This document shows positions 48,801 through 63,369 of a stretch of DNA of 64,000 nucleotides, in pieces (within the stretch, counting starts at the first letter, position 1; the number at the start of each line of letters is the position of its first letter). The stretch is from contig NW_024881301.1 of assembly GCF_018691265.1 (NCBI RefSeq), forward strand, positions 15,250,752 through 15,314,751, read 5' to 3'. The notes under the pieces are model-generated. The model did not search any database and had not been told where the DNA came from. It saw nothing but the letters and a program-made list of their open reading frames with translations. The position numbers and the translations under genes were made by a program. Source of the stretch: Tyto alba (lineage: Eukaryota > Chordata > Aves > Strigiformes > Tytonidae).

Positions 48801-51800
48801 TGATCAGGAGCAGGAAATACCATTGGACTTGAAGAAGGGTAAGGCAGGAAGATACTCTTAGTGTATAACAGAGATGATCTCAGGTCTTCTCTTTGTTTGT
48901 TGATAAAACAGTCCAGAATTGAATATTTCCAGTGCTGAAGCACTCCTTCTGCTATTGCTTTTTGAAGATACTTCTGCCAGGAAAAAAAGTAGTCTGCCTA
49001 AGCATAAAAATGGAGAACAAATTTACTGGAGACATAATACCAAAACAAGTGTGTTGGTGATATTTGAAAAAAATACTGGCAAATACTTCTGGTTGAATTC
49101 AAGCAATTATAACTAGTAGTAAAACATGACACTTTTAGTAGTTAATCTGAACTCAGCCACTTTTCATATTTAAATCTGATATATTCTACATTTTAGAGAG
49201 AACCTTAGCTGTCTTCAACAGTTCTATAAAGGGTTAAAATCCATTTTATTACATATTTGCTATCTATTACATATAAGAACATAGGTCCTATTTTGTTATT
49301 CCTTAATTTAAATTGACATTAATAAGAGATTAATTAAAGTGCCCTCTGTTCAGTCCTTTTTATAGTTTATTGGCCTTTCTTATCTTTACAAATATTTTTC
49401 CTAAACATGCTTTCTTGTGTTCTGTGCAACAGAAAGATTTTTTTCTGCTTCTAATTTTTGAGTTCATTCACATATTCTTTGACATGTTAAACCATCTAAC
49501 ACAGGTCTGTTCACATGCAGTAGTTTCTATCATTCTTACCCTTTATTATGCTTACTTTAGCCTCCTATGTTTTGTCCTTCCTAAATTGATAGATACATAA
49601 TTCTGTAATAATTTATGCTTCCTCTATTTGTATTACTTTACCTGTTCCATTTTTCCTTTGATTGGGCAATCACCACCTGCCTAGTTGTTTATTTGTTGTT
49701 TTTATTTTTTTTTTTTATTCCTTTATCCCATTTTGATTTTAACACTGACTTGTAAGATATAGGAGATTTTATATTTAGTTCTCCTTTTCATCTTTGACTT
49801 TAATAATTAGAGAGGTTTTATGAAGTAATGTTGATTTAGTTATTCTTTTGCTGATTAAACATAATTCAGTTTTCCTCATTTAAGCTATGTTCTCTCTCTG
49901 AAGACTACTTAGATTTTTAACATACAATTCCCATATTTTCAAACATTTCAGTACCTATTAGCCACTGTCTCTTGATTGGCAGCTGAAACTTCCATCTAAA
50001 TCCTGAAATATAACTGGAAATCATGAAAAACAAAGGTAATGAGAATGACAGATATTACACCATACTGTGAATATGTCTGAGCAGTGCATAGAGATTATCC
50101 TGGCAATTCATCTTTACCTAGAGTCCTTTTAACTAATTAGTTACTTTTTCCACTGAGTGCCCACAATCCTCTGATATTCATAAATGTTCTTTTATCTGTC
50201 ATAGAGTGGAAAAAAGGTGCTTTTCTCCTTTTTCTTTTTCCACTTGGGAAACCCTCTTCCCTCTTCCCCCCCCTAAAAACAATTTATCTTAAGCCAAGTT
50301 CAGGTGGCAATGAAAATACAGGTTGTATATCACTATACATTTATGAAGTTATTTCACAGACATGTTTGTTGATAAGAAACAACTCCACATTTTAACTGTT
50401 TAATGGGCCCAATTACAGAGCTCTTACTGAAAGTTGAAAGTCTTATTGAAAGGCTACATCTATAACCTTCTGAAAGAGTTATTCCTTGGATAATCAAAAG
50501 TTTAGCATGATGTTTTCCTGCATCACAGCTGTCCCCACAGGCACTTTATGTACTTATGTTCTCTGTGCTCTGTGGTTACTTAAATTTTTGTAACATAATT
50601 CACACAGTTAGGCCTGATTTAGAATGCTGTATCTCTCTAACTGGGATTAACAGGAATCTTTAAACAATCTTTTATAGATTCTTTTTCTTCTATAAAATGA
50701 TCAAAAGGATGAAGCCCAGATCCTATACCCTAGGAGGTGAACAAAAAATATCAGAACATACCTCATGCACTCTTCCTCTTCATTGCTCTTCCTTTTTGTG
50801 AAGCAGCTGGCTCTGTTCCAGCCACCTTGAACAGAAAAAGAGGAAGAAAGAGCAGGGCTGTACTATCTGATGATCTTTGCCCATTTTCTACCTCCCATTT
50901 ACTTAATCTCTGAGAACTAGGTAAGCAGTCTTTACTTTTCCCCTTTGTTGACACACAGGCTGAATCTTGCTTTTTGTACAGCTGAGCAATGGCAATGACA
51001 TCCTAATTCTTGGTGGACTTCTAAGTGGTTTTTGAAATATCACAGCTGTTTTATTTGACGTTATTTTTTCCTATCTGCTATGCAAAATGCTGGATGCTGT
51101 TTTAAAAGTAAATGAAACTGAATGATATTTAGCAAGTAGAAGAATCTTCAGTAAAATATGTTTTATCACTTCCCTTCTTTTCAGAGAAGGATCAAAAGAT
51201 CCAAACATCACACATATCTCCTTGCAGAATATTCTGAGGCACAGTGGTATGTCACTTTGAAATCAGATGATAGAAATAGCATGCTTATCAAACCAATACA
51301 GTTCAGTCTCAGGCTGACATGCAGAGCTTTATATAAAGATGGTAAACACAACATGCTCATGCAATAGGTCAGATACAGCTTTATATGCAACAAGTAAGAT
51401 CTGAAGAAAAATCAGTTCCTTGATTGGTCAAAAGCAAGTGACAAGAGAAAGACAAAAACAGAAGCTAGGACAGGCAGAGTATACCTGGTGTTTTTGAGAT
51501 GATCAGTAAATCAAACTGGTTCTATCAGGCACTTGGGCACAATGACATTTTTCTATGACATGAACTGAATGGTCAGGTTCCCAAATACGAATAATGATCA
51601 CAACTTGGAAATACTGTTTTTGCAGAGAGGAGAAAAAGCAAACACACAGAGAAAATGAAAGGTCAGCATCAAGAGCATAGAAGGGTCAACTGTTGGAATA
51701 AGGATCAGTGATGTAGCATGGCTAGAAAAGGTCCTAGAAACAGAAAAATAACCTCCCCCTTTTAGCCACTATCAGAGATTTCTTCTCCTTTCAGCCTGTA

Positions 51801-53825
51801 AGTGGCATGCTCTGTGTGCTGGAGTACCCTGCGGCAGCGAGGATTTATGCTGAGTATGGTAATACTCCCACTGTTGGTGAGGCCAGCAGAATATGAATCA
51901 GGGACTAGGGGCAGAACTACAACATTCACTTCAACAAGTTAAAGCTCTAAAGATAGAAATTATGTGGAACAATGCCCTCAAGAGACAAGTTGAGTGGCTA
52001 CCATCTCACCTAGTCTCCAGCTCACCCGTCAAACTTCTGAGAGGTCACACAGTTATTTACAATCTCCAAGAATGTTGGCAAAGTAAGTGCTGTAATATGG
52101 ACAGCAGGGCAGGGTGAGTAGACTTTACAGTTCTGCGTAATTTAGTTCAAGGATTATATACAATGTATATAAAAAAAGTGACAGATACAGCATTGAACCT
52201 TGAGGATTAAGTTTCTATACAGTGACATACATCACCATGAATATTAACTGACTCTCTCAAAGTAACAGTTAGTTTGCTGATGATTCCCTAGTTAATCCTA
52301 TTAAACAGTATACTAACATTTGGAGGAAGTAGTGTGATAGTTTATGCCACATTATTGTATTGAAGTGATTGTTTCATTAGTATAATGCAATGTTATTCTT
52401 CAATAAGACAACCAGAACCAAGATATAATTATAAGTATAGGGACAATTCCCAAGACAAAATCCCAAATGGAATTTCAAGAAATACTGTTTAAGATGGGTA
52501 GTGAGCTATAAGTGAGAGTACTTTTGTCAAGATCATTCATTGGAGTGTGGAAGAATGCCTCAAATAAAAAAAAAAAAAAAAGTGTGTCATCTGTGGCATT
52601 TTGGTCTTAAGATATGCAATGGATGTACTGAAAAATTACATGGACTAGCAATTTGTTAAATAGATACAGATATCTGCTGAGTTTAGAAAATTTGGATCTA
52701 GACCCTCTGGCAGAATATTCACAAAAATGAGATAACAAATACAACTCTCTACTCTCTAAACTGCTTCCTTGAATATAAATAAGTGAAAATTATTGCAGTA
52801 TCCTATTTATTAATGGCTAACAAATAGATCAATTGGATCAAGATTATCAGATTTTATATATTATTAGAACACCTGTCATACCCATTCCTATCTACTAGGG
52901 TAGGGGAGAGATACTTAGAATAACTCACTAATAATTAGTATTTGTAGTAATAGAAATATTTCTGCACATAGGCCTTAAAATCTTTTATTGTGCATGGAAA
53001 AGAGACATTACCTCAATTATACAGAAAATAAAACTGATAAAACCCCTCAGTTAAGTGGTTAAAATTAAGTCTATATAGTAAGACAGTACAAAAGAGCATA
53101 AATGAGATTTTTTTCTTTGAAAAAGATCATTGCCAAATGATGAAGATATGCATCAATGAAATGAAAACTGTTAACAGAACATGGGAAAGACAAAGACATT
53201 GCTAACTCCATCAGGCAGTCATGACAAACAAAAGAAATCCCATGTAGAGGAGAATTATCTCCAAAAGGATTCACTTATTTTCCTTTCTGACCTCATCTCA
53301 GAGCTATGTAACTGAGGATATAAAAGGAGCAGCACCTTCCTATCACTAAGTTAGCTTCTGAATGAGATTTCACTAGTATGAGGAAAAAAACCAGTTTATA
53401 TATAACATTCAAGTCTGATTTTTCCTTTATTTTCTGTACAAGCAGGAGGGACAGGAGAGGAGGAGGATTTTGCAAAACATCGTGATTTTTTTTTCTTACA
53501 GAAATGACACTATTACAATTCTTTGGGGCACAGCCTAATTTCTAATTATGTGTATAAATCTTTGGATTGTGACCAATAGCCAAAGTATTGAGTTTGACTA
53601 CAAACACTAACATAGCCCAAACATTAGATGATAATTTATAGTAATATCATCAATAATCAAATAAAGAACAAAGTCTGAATACAAAGTTCTTTATCCAGAT
53701 GTGCAATTTGATTCATTCTCTCCTATATTGCTCCTCTGGGGGAAAGCTGTAGCTGTTGAACAGTATTTTGAATTAATTTTCTTTCTGAAATCCCAATCAT
53801 TTAAGTACATACATGTTACTCTGTT
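45851..53825. other. Gene-free unique DNA
   Basis: About 8 kb without recognised genes or transposons. It has A runs near 45867 and 52567 and a T run near 49706. Frames of 60-81 codons are scattered on both strands with no recognisable product. Confidence 0.6.
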
Positions 53826-54086
53826 TTATATTAGAGTAAATAAGGTCAGAATGGTCATTTTAAGATCTGGAGGGAAATTATTAAGATTTGTGGCAGCCTG
53901 TAGCTTCTGCCGGAGTTGCATCTGTGGTCTTGAACCATTATCAAATTTGTTTTTTGCATGGACAATCAGATCTACATGCAAACCTGCCTCTTCAAATACC
54001 TTTAACGTAGAATTTTTCATTCTAAAATATCTACACAAAAACATATATGCAGAATCTATGTATATATTTATGCTGAACATGGACAA
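53826..54086 (-). other. Unrecognised 86-codon open frame, protein-like composition
   Basis: The C-terminal 56 codons have a balanced, soluble-protein-like composition, including HAKNKFDNGSRPQMQLRQKL and a following NNFPPDLK. This differs from the Ile/Phe/Lys-rich frames elsewhere in the AT-rich DNA. Possible splice acceptors on the minus strand precede the segment (TTTTTGTGTAG near 54045). The + strand is also open across it (53701-54141, 146 codons). I recognise no family. It may be a fossil exon or chance. Confidence 0.15.
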
Positions 54087-54827
54087 AAATTACAAAGTGC
54101 AATGGAACAGGGAAGAATTGGCTTGGTGGCCAAAGATCTAACTCATCCTTTGCTCTACATAGTATGGTAAATATCCCAGGCCATGCGATGTCAGTGATTG
54201 CAGGTGCCTAGCCACATAACACATGCTATTTACTAGATAGTCTGAGCTAGCAGTTCTCCACTGGTTCTTGATCTGATCTCTCTGCTTCTGCTCCTGAGAC
54301 AAAGGAAGGAAGGGTTACAGATGTAGTTGTTTAAATGTCTGAAGAAGCCCTTAAAATATTGTTCTTTTGAACAGTCAATTGATTATTACAAAGTATGTTT
54401 GAAGCCCATTTCTCTTCTATACACTGCTGTTTTCACCACTGAGGTGAAATTTAATTGTTTCACAGAACAAGACTCCTAGGTGAAATGGTATCAAGTAAGG
54501 AAAAATATTCCAAAAAGTTAGCACATATGAACTCATTAAAACTGAGTTCAAACAAATTTTACTGGTGTTCATGAGAGTCCTGAAATAGTCTTCCGATCAG
54601 GTTTCATTTCCCATTGTCACGTGTGATGAAAAAGCAATAAAATGAAAACTTTTCCTCAAAGTTATAATGACACGTTCACACTCTGCTATTTGATATTGCC
54701 TCCAAAACCCAAGGATATGTTTTAAGATTCTCAGGTTATGTAATTTATTGTTTATAATGTACAGAAGTTCATTTAATCTCCAAATACAAGAAATTTAAGT
54801 GCCTTGGTAATTTTTTTTATGTAAAAT
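54087..54827. other. Gene-free unique DNA
   Basis: No recognised feature. Confidence 0.6.
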
Positions 54828-54905
54828 CAAATCTTTTACATGTGTGAAATGCTACACCTCATATCAGTGCATGAAGAAATAATCAGCAGAGCATAGTTAT
54901 TATAG
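54828..54905 (-). repeat. Short unknown dispersed repeat, copy 2 (inverted)
   Basis: Carries the perfect inverted match to 45808-45838 at 54837-54867. On the minus strand 'ctctgctga' precedes the core by about 20 bp and 'agatttgatttta' follows it, paralleling copy 1 with small gaps. The two are therefore homologous copies rather than a chance match. Confidence 0.7.
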
Positions 54906-57900
54906 ATGATGCACAAATAAATCTTGTATAACAGCCATTATGAAGCATATCATATAGCTTTCAAGGGGAAGGTCCAACTGTCACTGATTTCTTCAGTTAT
55001 CTTTGTGGGATATGATGTTAATCCATTTACAAATCCAACTTTTCAGTTGTCAGATTCCTTTCAAATGTGAGGTTAAACAGCAGTAGAAAGGTCAGCAAAC
55101 AGTAACAAAGTGTAAGCCAGATTTACCTGGTACAGATCCCTGATGATAAACAAATACACACTGGCCTGACACTTCAAGACCAGAAGGAGCTATTTGCGTA
55201 GCATTTAACAAAACTGAAAGCACTGTTGTCTTGTTCCTCAAAACAATCCACACTTTTCAGATTTACATTGGGGACATACTAGAGTCAGTGCAGAACAGTG
55301 ACTACAGCTTATTTTGCATCTTTAAAACCATCTCATGTAACTGTGGGAGGGAAAGGAAGGCAAATGGGAGCCATAGGCTCTAAGCTAGGATCATGTATTC
55401 CTCATTAAATATCTGTTGTGCTCAGAGAGATAGCCCATAGTAACATCAGTTCATTTGATTATGTTTTGTTGTGGAGACTACTCATACTGACATTAAAACA
55501 TTTTTCCCAGTATGGGAAGAGAGGTAACACTGAATACACTGAATCAGGCTAGTCTTGGGGCTCTTTGAGATGAGTTAGTTTATGTCAGGCAGCACAAGTC
55601 TTAAATAAGGTGTATGTGAAGCTCCATTCCCATGTCAACTCCTCCTTATTACCCCCAAATTTGTGACTAAAATACCTAAGGGCTTCTGTGTCTTCCAGAC
55701 TTTCAAATATTTAACTAAAACTTTGACTATATCTTCACCAGCAAAATAGGTGAATTTTTATTATGAGGTAAGACACACAAACTAAGTCTTTTTATGAAAA
55801 TACAGCAGAGGCTCTTATAGCTTGACCACAGACAGCTACAGCTCTAAGACTGCTTGGCTGTCTCATGGAAAACCGAGCTGCAATTATTTCACTCTGTTAA
55901 AACAAAGAAACTAACAACATATCACTTTTGCTTCAGTAAAGATAAGGTCTTTCTAGTCTATGATTTTTTTAGGCAGAAAACAGCAAGTCTACAGTGAAGT
56001 CTGCCTGTGTTGGCCTGAGACCATGGAGCTCAATGTTACTGATACCTCAGAAGAAGTTGGCTCTGAGAGGATAGAAACTGATGAGATCCTTTGCTTTCCC
56101 TGTCTGGCTTACAACGCCATGATGCTATTGCTGCTGGGACCAGGTTTGCAGCTGATCATTTTAGTGTTTTTGGATTGCCACTTGCACTTACGTTTTCTTT
56201 AGGGCAGCAAAATTGCATATAGGAGATGCAATGAGTTTCTCGGAAGTCTTATGTCTGAGTATTTTATGTGCTTGTACACATACATGTGTTTTTCTGCATC
56301 TGCCTGCACATATCATTCCCATTCTACCAGTATGTGCTATGCATATTTACTGAAATGCATTTAATTTTACCACAGCTACAGCAATATGCATATATAAGTG
56401 GAAAAGGATCTTGAGAATTCAGATGATACTTGTGTTAATACCAGAAGCAACTCTGCATTCTTAAAGTCTACTGTTTGCAGTGTTTAATAGATTCATCTTT
56501 AAGTGGATTCTTTCCCATTCTTTTAAGAACTGTTCATAGTTAACAGAAAGTTATTCAACGGAATTAGTTCTGCACTTTCAGAACACATGCATAGCCAGAA
56601 AGAGAGAGAGAGACATTTCCACTGTCTATAAAGCTCTTCTTTACCTGCTGGCTATCTAATAGATCAGATAAAACGTGCAGACTTAGAAAGGAAGGGATAA
56701 TTTATAGGAAAGATAACTGGGTTCTGCTTCTGTATTGTGTCTCTAGTGGGTCCTGTTTCTGCAGGTAATAAAAACAGTGGCATATGCACATGGATTTCCT
56801 CCACACACATGACCGTTATCATATTTCAGGTGTTTAAACGGGCTTTTTTCCCTCTAGCATATTTTAGGATGCTCACTAAAGATAAGATAGGCCACCTGCT
56901 GCATGCAACTGCTCAACAGTTCTCCCACTGAGACCCTGAACTGTTCAGTCAAAACCCTTTCTACATTTAATGGGTCACTTGGGCTTGGTTGCTGAGTCTG
57001 CTGCTGCTACAATGCCTCTGCATCTCTCTCTAAATGTGTTTGAGTGCATAAAAATCCTTGACTTCAAACCCCATCAGAAGATAGTCTCTTCCTGCTCTGG
57101 GTGATGAAATCACTCCACACACAGAAGATGGCTAGTGTGCAGCACTCACAGTTGTCATCTCACAGCATAAACACTTGAAGGTACACAGCACTGTGCTTGG
57201 GGACAGGTAGCTTGAGGAGGTCAAGCCCTATAGCTTGTGCTGGGGTGCCATTAATTGGTATTACACAACTCTGCATCTTTTTAGGCACAAATACAAAGAG
57301 TTTTTAAATAAAATGAACTAGACCTTCAATTCCATGCAAAGATAGTAAGCGAGGAAGAGGTGGGGGATGGGATAAGGAGGGAAGGGTAGGTAGATCTATT
57401 GATTTGAGTATTCAGTTACAAGATAAACAACATGTGGGTAGTGTCTTTTTCATAGAATCTTGTCTGCCTTATTTAATGCTCTTCTGCCTCAGGGATACAC
57501 TTGTAAAGGTAGAAATAAAACCATATGGAAACAGTGCAAAAGAAACAGCTGATTATTTTGCAAGGTGCAGGACAGATACTTCAGAAAAACTCAAAGATTT
57601 TGTGACACACTGAAAGGTAAGTCATTGTATGCTGAAAGTGAATGGTCAGGCCATTCTGGATAAAATGAAATTCAACTGGAGTTTAGTCTGTAATGAAGTG
57701 AGATTACCATCAAGGTTTCCCTAACACTGTCAGTAAAATAATCATTAAAGAGAGTCACACAGTAGCACAGAGAGAAGTAATACATTATTTAGTGGTTCCA
57801 GGAAACACACTCATTTTCTGTGTATTTCAACCAGCTGAATCTTCTGTGGGACCCAATTCAACTAGCCTCGAAACAAAGCTAAAAAACATCAGTTGCTCTC

Positions 57901-58562
57901 AATCCTTATATTTAGGACCCTTTCTCTGGGATATTAGGAGACCTTGTGTAAATATCTATCTGGGGTTTAAATATATTTATAAGTAGAAAACAAAATCAAA
58001 CCTGTCCTCTTACAAAAATGAAAACCCATTGAACATTACGAGAAAGTTTGAGAAATATTCTTCTTCCTTCATCTGGAGCGAAATGATCTTGGCAGCATGT
58101 GTAGCTCTGAATAGTAATCTACATGTAAATCAGCAGCAGCCCCACAACCTGAAAAGCCTTCTGTGTGTCAGTAATACTGTATTATCGGAGGAGGCCTGTT
58201 TTCATCCAAAAGATGGGGGAGGAAGTACATGTTGATACAATTGTGGATATATTTTTGTCAGTACAAAATGCTCACTGGAAAATGAGAATCTGACACCAAG
58301 AGAATGTGACTCAGAGATCTACAGCCAACACAACATCTCATTAGGGCTGCTTTCTCCCACCCTCTGTGTTCTTAAGTAATGATTTTAAACAGAATATTGT
58401 GATTTAAAATAAAATATCCTCACCTCCCACAAGAATATACACTCTTATGTTTCCTTGTGTAAAGGTTGTTGCTATTGAAGAATTTGTTCTTTTTTACAGC
58501 ACATGTTCCACAATTTGTTGTTGTACTCTAATTTTGTCTATTTATCAAAGTACAACCATGTT

Positions 58563-58633
58563 GCTTGTTTGTTTGTTTGTTTGTTTTTGTGTGTTTTTTT
58601 ATTTTGTTTTGTTTCATTTTGTTTTGTTTTTTA
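58563..58633. repeat. (GTTT)n/(GTTTT)n T/G-rich tract
   Basis: GTTT units followed by degenerate GTTTT units. It is the complement of the A-rich tracts at 4267 and 12779. Confidence 0.85.
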
Positions 58634-61117
58634 TTGAGTGGGTTTCATTTAAATTTTAAGAGAAAGGACAAGTTTCGTTTTGAAGTTTTTCAGCTTGACT
58701 AAACTATACACTATGTTAGTTTCTTTCAGTGTATATACTGCATTATGAACAAAGTACAATTTATCTGTTGATAGAAAAAAAAATAATTTTCCATTTTTCA
58801 GTAGGGAGTATTTTTATGAAGTTCTTTTTTCTTTACATTGCAGCTCTGCAGTTAACAATCCTTTTACTGTGAAATAGCATTGACACATTCTTGTTACTCA
58901 CCACAGGGGATATTCACAACTGTCTGCTTCAGGCATATAAATTAGGCATCTTTAGTTTCTCTGAATTGCCTTCCTGGTTGTGTTGACCTCATTCCACAGA
59001 CTATGAAAAGGAGCTTTGGCTTTTACCTTTGGTCCTTTGACTGGAGCCTACCTTATACATCCCAGGCAAATGGTGTGAATATCTGTTCCTCCCAAGTGAG
59101 TTAATTAACATTGCTTCCTCCTGAATGGCGTTCAATCTCAGTGAAGTTACACTGTTCAAACATCAACCTGTTAGCCATTCGTTTCTCGGGGCTTTTCATA
59201 CAATCATTACACCACACCTTCTGGTCATTGCTTTCAGTGTTATAAGGGCATCAGGTGTTCCCACTGCTGAATTTGGACTCCAGAAGCCCATTCATGTTAG
59301 AGCAGAGTAGAATAGGAGAGAGATTTTTGCTACAGAGATGTGAAACATGTGCATCAGCCTGTTGGGTCAAGTCCACCTCTCACCTGTCAGATGAAGAATC
59401 AGCAATGGTTCTACCATAAACACTTAAGCTTTGCTTATACAAGTCTTTGAAAAGTCTGAATTTAGTTTTTCTTTCTTTTTCCTTACTTCTTGAGGCAAGA
59501 GAAGGTTTGTTTGGGTCTGCCTATATTCTTTAATGGTTCACATGATGTGGTAAGTGATCACGCTGAAGTCAGTGGTTTGGGTAGGCACTAAAAGATTATT
59601 TCCTTTTTAAGTTATGGTCCACTGTTTAAGCTTGTTCTCAAGTCAACACTTTTTCTGATTTCATCTAATTCTATGAGAACCATTGTGCCTGTTCTTTTTC
59701 CTCCTAATAGTGTTTACACTGCTTCAGCTTGGGGAGAAACTTCTGAACTTCTGTGCAACCCATAGATACAGGCAACTACTTCTGGATACAAGTTCATGAC
59801 TGGCAAACACAGTTTCAAATAAGGAGACATGGACTTGAGAAGTGTGGTGAAGCAGCATGGTTTTCATCCTGAGAAGAGATAAAACAAGTCTGTTGCTCTA
59901 TTCTTTCCTCTTTATTTGCTCTGTTTTATAGGTCGGTATGCTAGGTGGTGGCTTGTGACTCAAATTCTTCTCTACATCTTCATATCATGGATTGGATGTG
60001 CTAAAAGTGCACGGTTTTTCCTCCCTAGCATTAATAAATATGAATGTATTTATATATACATGGAGCTAGACTGAAAGAAATCTTTCCTCACAGAAAAGGA
60101 GATCCATTCCCTTACCTATTCTAAGTTGTGAAAAATTCAAGTCCCTTATATAGGAGATTTCTTTTTTATGACATCTAATGCAAATGCCCAGATAACAATT
60201 ATTTTCTAGATTATCTGAAAGGGTATGGCACATCCAATGACATGCTAAAATCCTCTGAAAGTCAGTATCTGTTTAAAGCAAGGAACCTCCTATGCCTGTT
60301 ACACTAAGATAAATCAGTTGCCACTTTCTGGAAGTCACTGGAGTTAACTTTCTGTGAAACATGAGCAAATGAAATCAGATTGGAAACCAGTTCTAAGTTA
60401 ATGATAAACCGCTGTGACCTTTAATTTCATAATAGTAGAATTATAAATATGCCAGTTATATGTCTGAGAAATTCTACCATATTACTTACGAATGAGAAAC
60501 ATTCAGTCACACAGTTACAGAAAATATACATGTGTCCAAATATGAATAATTTCTAAAAATATGACTTAGCTTATTGTGGTTGTGACTAAGAGGTGACCAA
60601 ATAACTGGAAAAAATAGGGTAAATGCAGCCATCATAAATGTTCTGGGTGACAGCAATTAGACAGAACTAGTTAATTTGAATCATTGATCTAATTACGAGA
60701 GGCTTCTGAAATACCTGATGGTTATGAAATCTTAAAAATAAATCTTGTCTCCTTAGAAAACACATTTTTGATATTAAATATTTCAGTTCATTAAGCACTG
60801 AATGGCTTGGTGATATAAGGTATTGTAAGACAAAATTTAAAAGGGAAGAACTTCAAAGAGAAATTATGCTAAAGCTAAAATTTCTGTTCCCTTATTATGC
60901 AGTTGTCACCAGGAGAAAATAACTGAATGGTAGATTTTCCTTCATAATTTTACATTTAAGAGTTTGAGGTCACCAAATGCAGCTTGAGATGGCCAGTGAT
61001 GGCTATAAGTACTTTACAAGTGAAGTAATTTTAGAATATTTCAGGGCAAATCAGATTTATAATACCGGTCTGTATTTCTTAAGGCAAAATCGGTCCTACC
61101 TTACCCTTTTCTGGATA

Positions 61118-61190
61118 CGCATATATATATACATATATATACATATACAGAGAGAGAGAGGGAGAGAGACATATCATATACATATATATG
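61118..61190. repeat. (AT)n-(GA)n-(AT)n compound simple repeat
   Basis: ATAT and CATATA units at 61118-61147, then GA units at about 61150-61167, then CATATA units again. The symmetrical AT blocks could form a stem around the GA run. Confidence 0.85.
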
Positions 61191-62860
61191 TAGACATAAT
61201 TGTGTATATATTCCTGGTGACATATATTTTAAATAAACACATGCATATATGTGTAAACAGGTACATATTCGGAGAGACAAAAAAGGAGGTAAGAAAGATT
61301 CTATCCTGGTGTTACAAGTCAATACAAATATTTTAATGGAATGTATAACCTTTCATTAAAAGTTGGCTACAATAAATAAATACTTTTAAAAGGCAGGATG
61401 GGTAATTAGGGGGAAAAATGTTTCTATTTTTCTCTATTGTCTTTGTTTAGCAGAAACAGCATATTCTTAGGGATATAAGCTGGGAGTAATGCAGATCTAT
61501 TGACATCTACAATTTTAATCCTTAGGGTTGCAAACTTAATTTCTACATGCCTTTGCAGAAGAATCTGGTACAGACAGTCATCACCATCACCAGAGAAATG
61601 GCACTGTCAACAATTGCCCGTGTGATCCGGCACTTATCTTTTGATGTTCAGTTACCTTCTGCTTGTTAACCTTGTCAAGGAGGGGCACAGAGGAGAGCAC
61701 CAACCAAATGAAACCTGTGGTAATTACTGTTATTCAGAAAGAAATATATTCACTGGAGGCAGGCAGTTCCACCCTCACAATCAACCTTTCTGCAACGCAA
61801 GGAAAACACAAACATGGCCTGGCTCAGACAAATTAGGCATGAACAAATGTTGCACATTAAATGAGTTAAAGGACCTTGCTGAAAATTACAAGGGCTGCTT
61901 AGGGAAGCAGTGAATCCCATTAAGGCAGAAATAGGCTTAAAAGAAAGTGGGCTTTGCAGAGAGACTTGCATATATATATTTACCCTACTTGGTTATCTTA
62001 CCCAAGGCAATTCTGGGCACAACACTGCAAATGTATCAAGATGATAATAGTACAGTGTTCTCTGGGAGACATTCAGGGGAAAAAAGAAGAGATAATCAGC
62101 TAGATGCTGCAAAACTACTACTTCTAATAGAAATACCTGGCTTGTCTGCAGCACTTTCCATCAACCTAATTCCAACTTTCTTACAAAAGAATTTAAAAAG
62201 ATACAAAACAGATGATTTAGAAAGGTAAGAAACATTTACAGTTAACTTGTAAAAAAAGTCTTCTTCAAGCACAGTCTTCAACATATAAGTCACATCCTGT
62301 TTTTGTTGTCTTTCTCCAAAGTGCATTCCTATTGCAGAACATATGTAAACATCTATAGCTAAAAGAATTGTTCCTACATTATTATATGTCCTTTAGTTCA
62401 TCGGTACTGCTAAATGATTCTGTCTGCAAGAAGCTTTCTGTTTTAACATGCATTAGCCTTTCCTCCCACTACATTTATGGGAGGACTAGTGGAGATTATT
62501 TTACTTTAAACTGTAATGACAATGAATTTGCTCCATTTCCCTTTTTCCTCAGCTTTTATATGAGTGCAATAACAGTGCTATGATAGGTTTTTTGATATTG
62601 GTCCTTGGTCCACTCTAAAAAAAAAACTAAAAACAGGAATGTATTAAAACCTTCGGGTCTTCCAGCATTGTTTAAAGGTGGAGTCAGCAGGCAACAGGAC
62701 AGAATACCATATGAATGTATAAAATATGCATATTTGTAAATATGTTTTGAATACAAAGGTTAAAGAGAAGACATGCTGAGCTAAGTCACAAAAGCATTTT
62801 GAAAGGATGGTGGAAATGCAGATCATAAGGTGCCATGTTCAGCATAAATCATGAGGCATG

Positions 62861-63369
62861 TAATACATAATAAACGTTGTTCATCGAGAGTTTTGCTGCA
62901 GCCTGTAACCCCTCTGCAATCAAGACAACAATAAACTCTACAAAGTGGGACCAATTTCTATCAGGGTGAGGGTGTACCCTCCCCCTTGTCTTTATTTTTA
63001 AATGCATGATGATCACATGCTAATTGTGTAGACCTGTTAATGTGAATGACAAATAACCATTTCCAAAAGGACATTATGGCTAACAGCTCTTTAGGGGTCA
63101 ATTTTGTTCCCCATCATTAAAATCCCCATTCTGTACAGAATTAGGAAGTATAGTCTTACCACAGTAGCTTATTGTTCAAAGAATAAATTGAGCATGTTGA
63201 ATCAGGGGTGAGCAAGAGCTGTTGTGAAAGTGATCTGCACTACATGGACTGAAAAATGTAGTGAGGGAAGCTGCTGCTTGGAAATGTGAAGATCTGGGAA
63301 AGGAAGAGGAGGGGGTCAGTTTTGACAGCCCATGCACTGCAAGGGCATTTTTAAGGATTATTCCACCTG
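62861..63369. other. Unique DNA, possibly conserved non-coding
   Basis: No gene is visible. The stretch at 62860-63140 has mixed composition, few simple repeats and several homeodomain-type ATTA/TAAT cores. That is compatible with a conserved regulatory element but proves nothing. Confidence 0.4.

Larger units (their letters stand above)
54906..62860. other. Gene-free unique DNA with simple repeats
   Basis: About 8 kb with no recognised transposon or gene. It contains a T/G-rich tract (58563-58633) and an AT/GA repeat (61118-61190). Frames of 60-119 codons, including a 119-codon one at 60977-61336 that runs through the AT/GA repeat, are not recognisable. Confidence 0.6.

Noticed and set aside
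60977..61336. 119-codon + frame
   Set aside because: Its middle is a translation of AT and GA simple repeats (Tyr/Ile/His runs).
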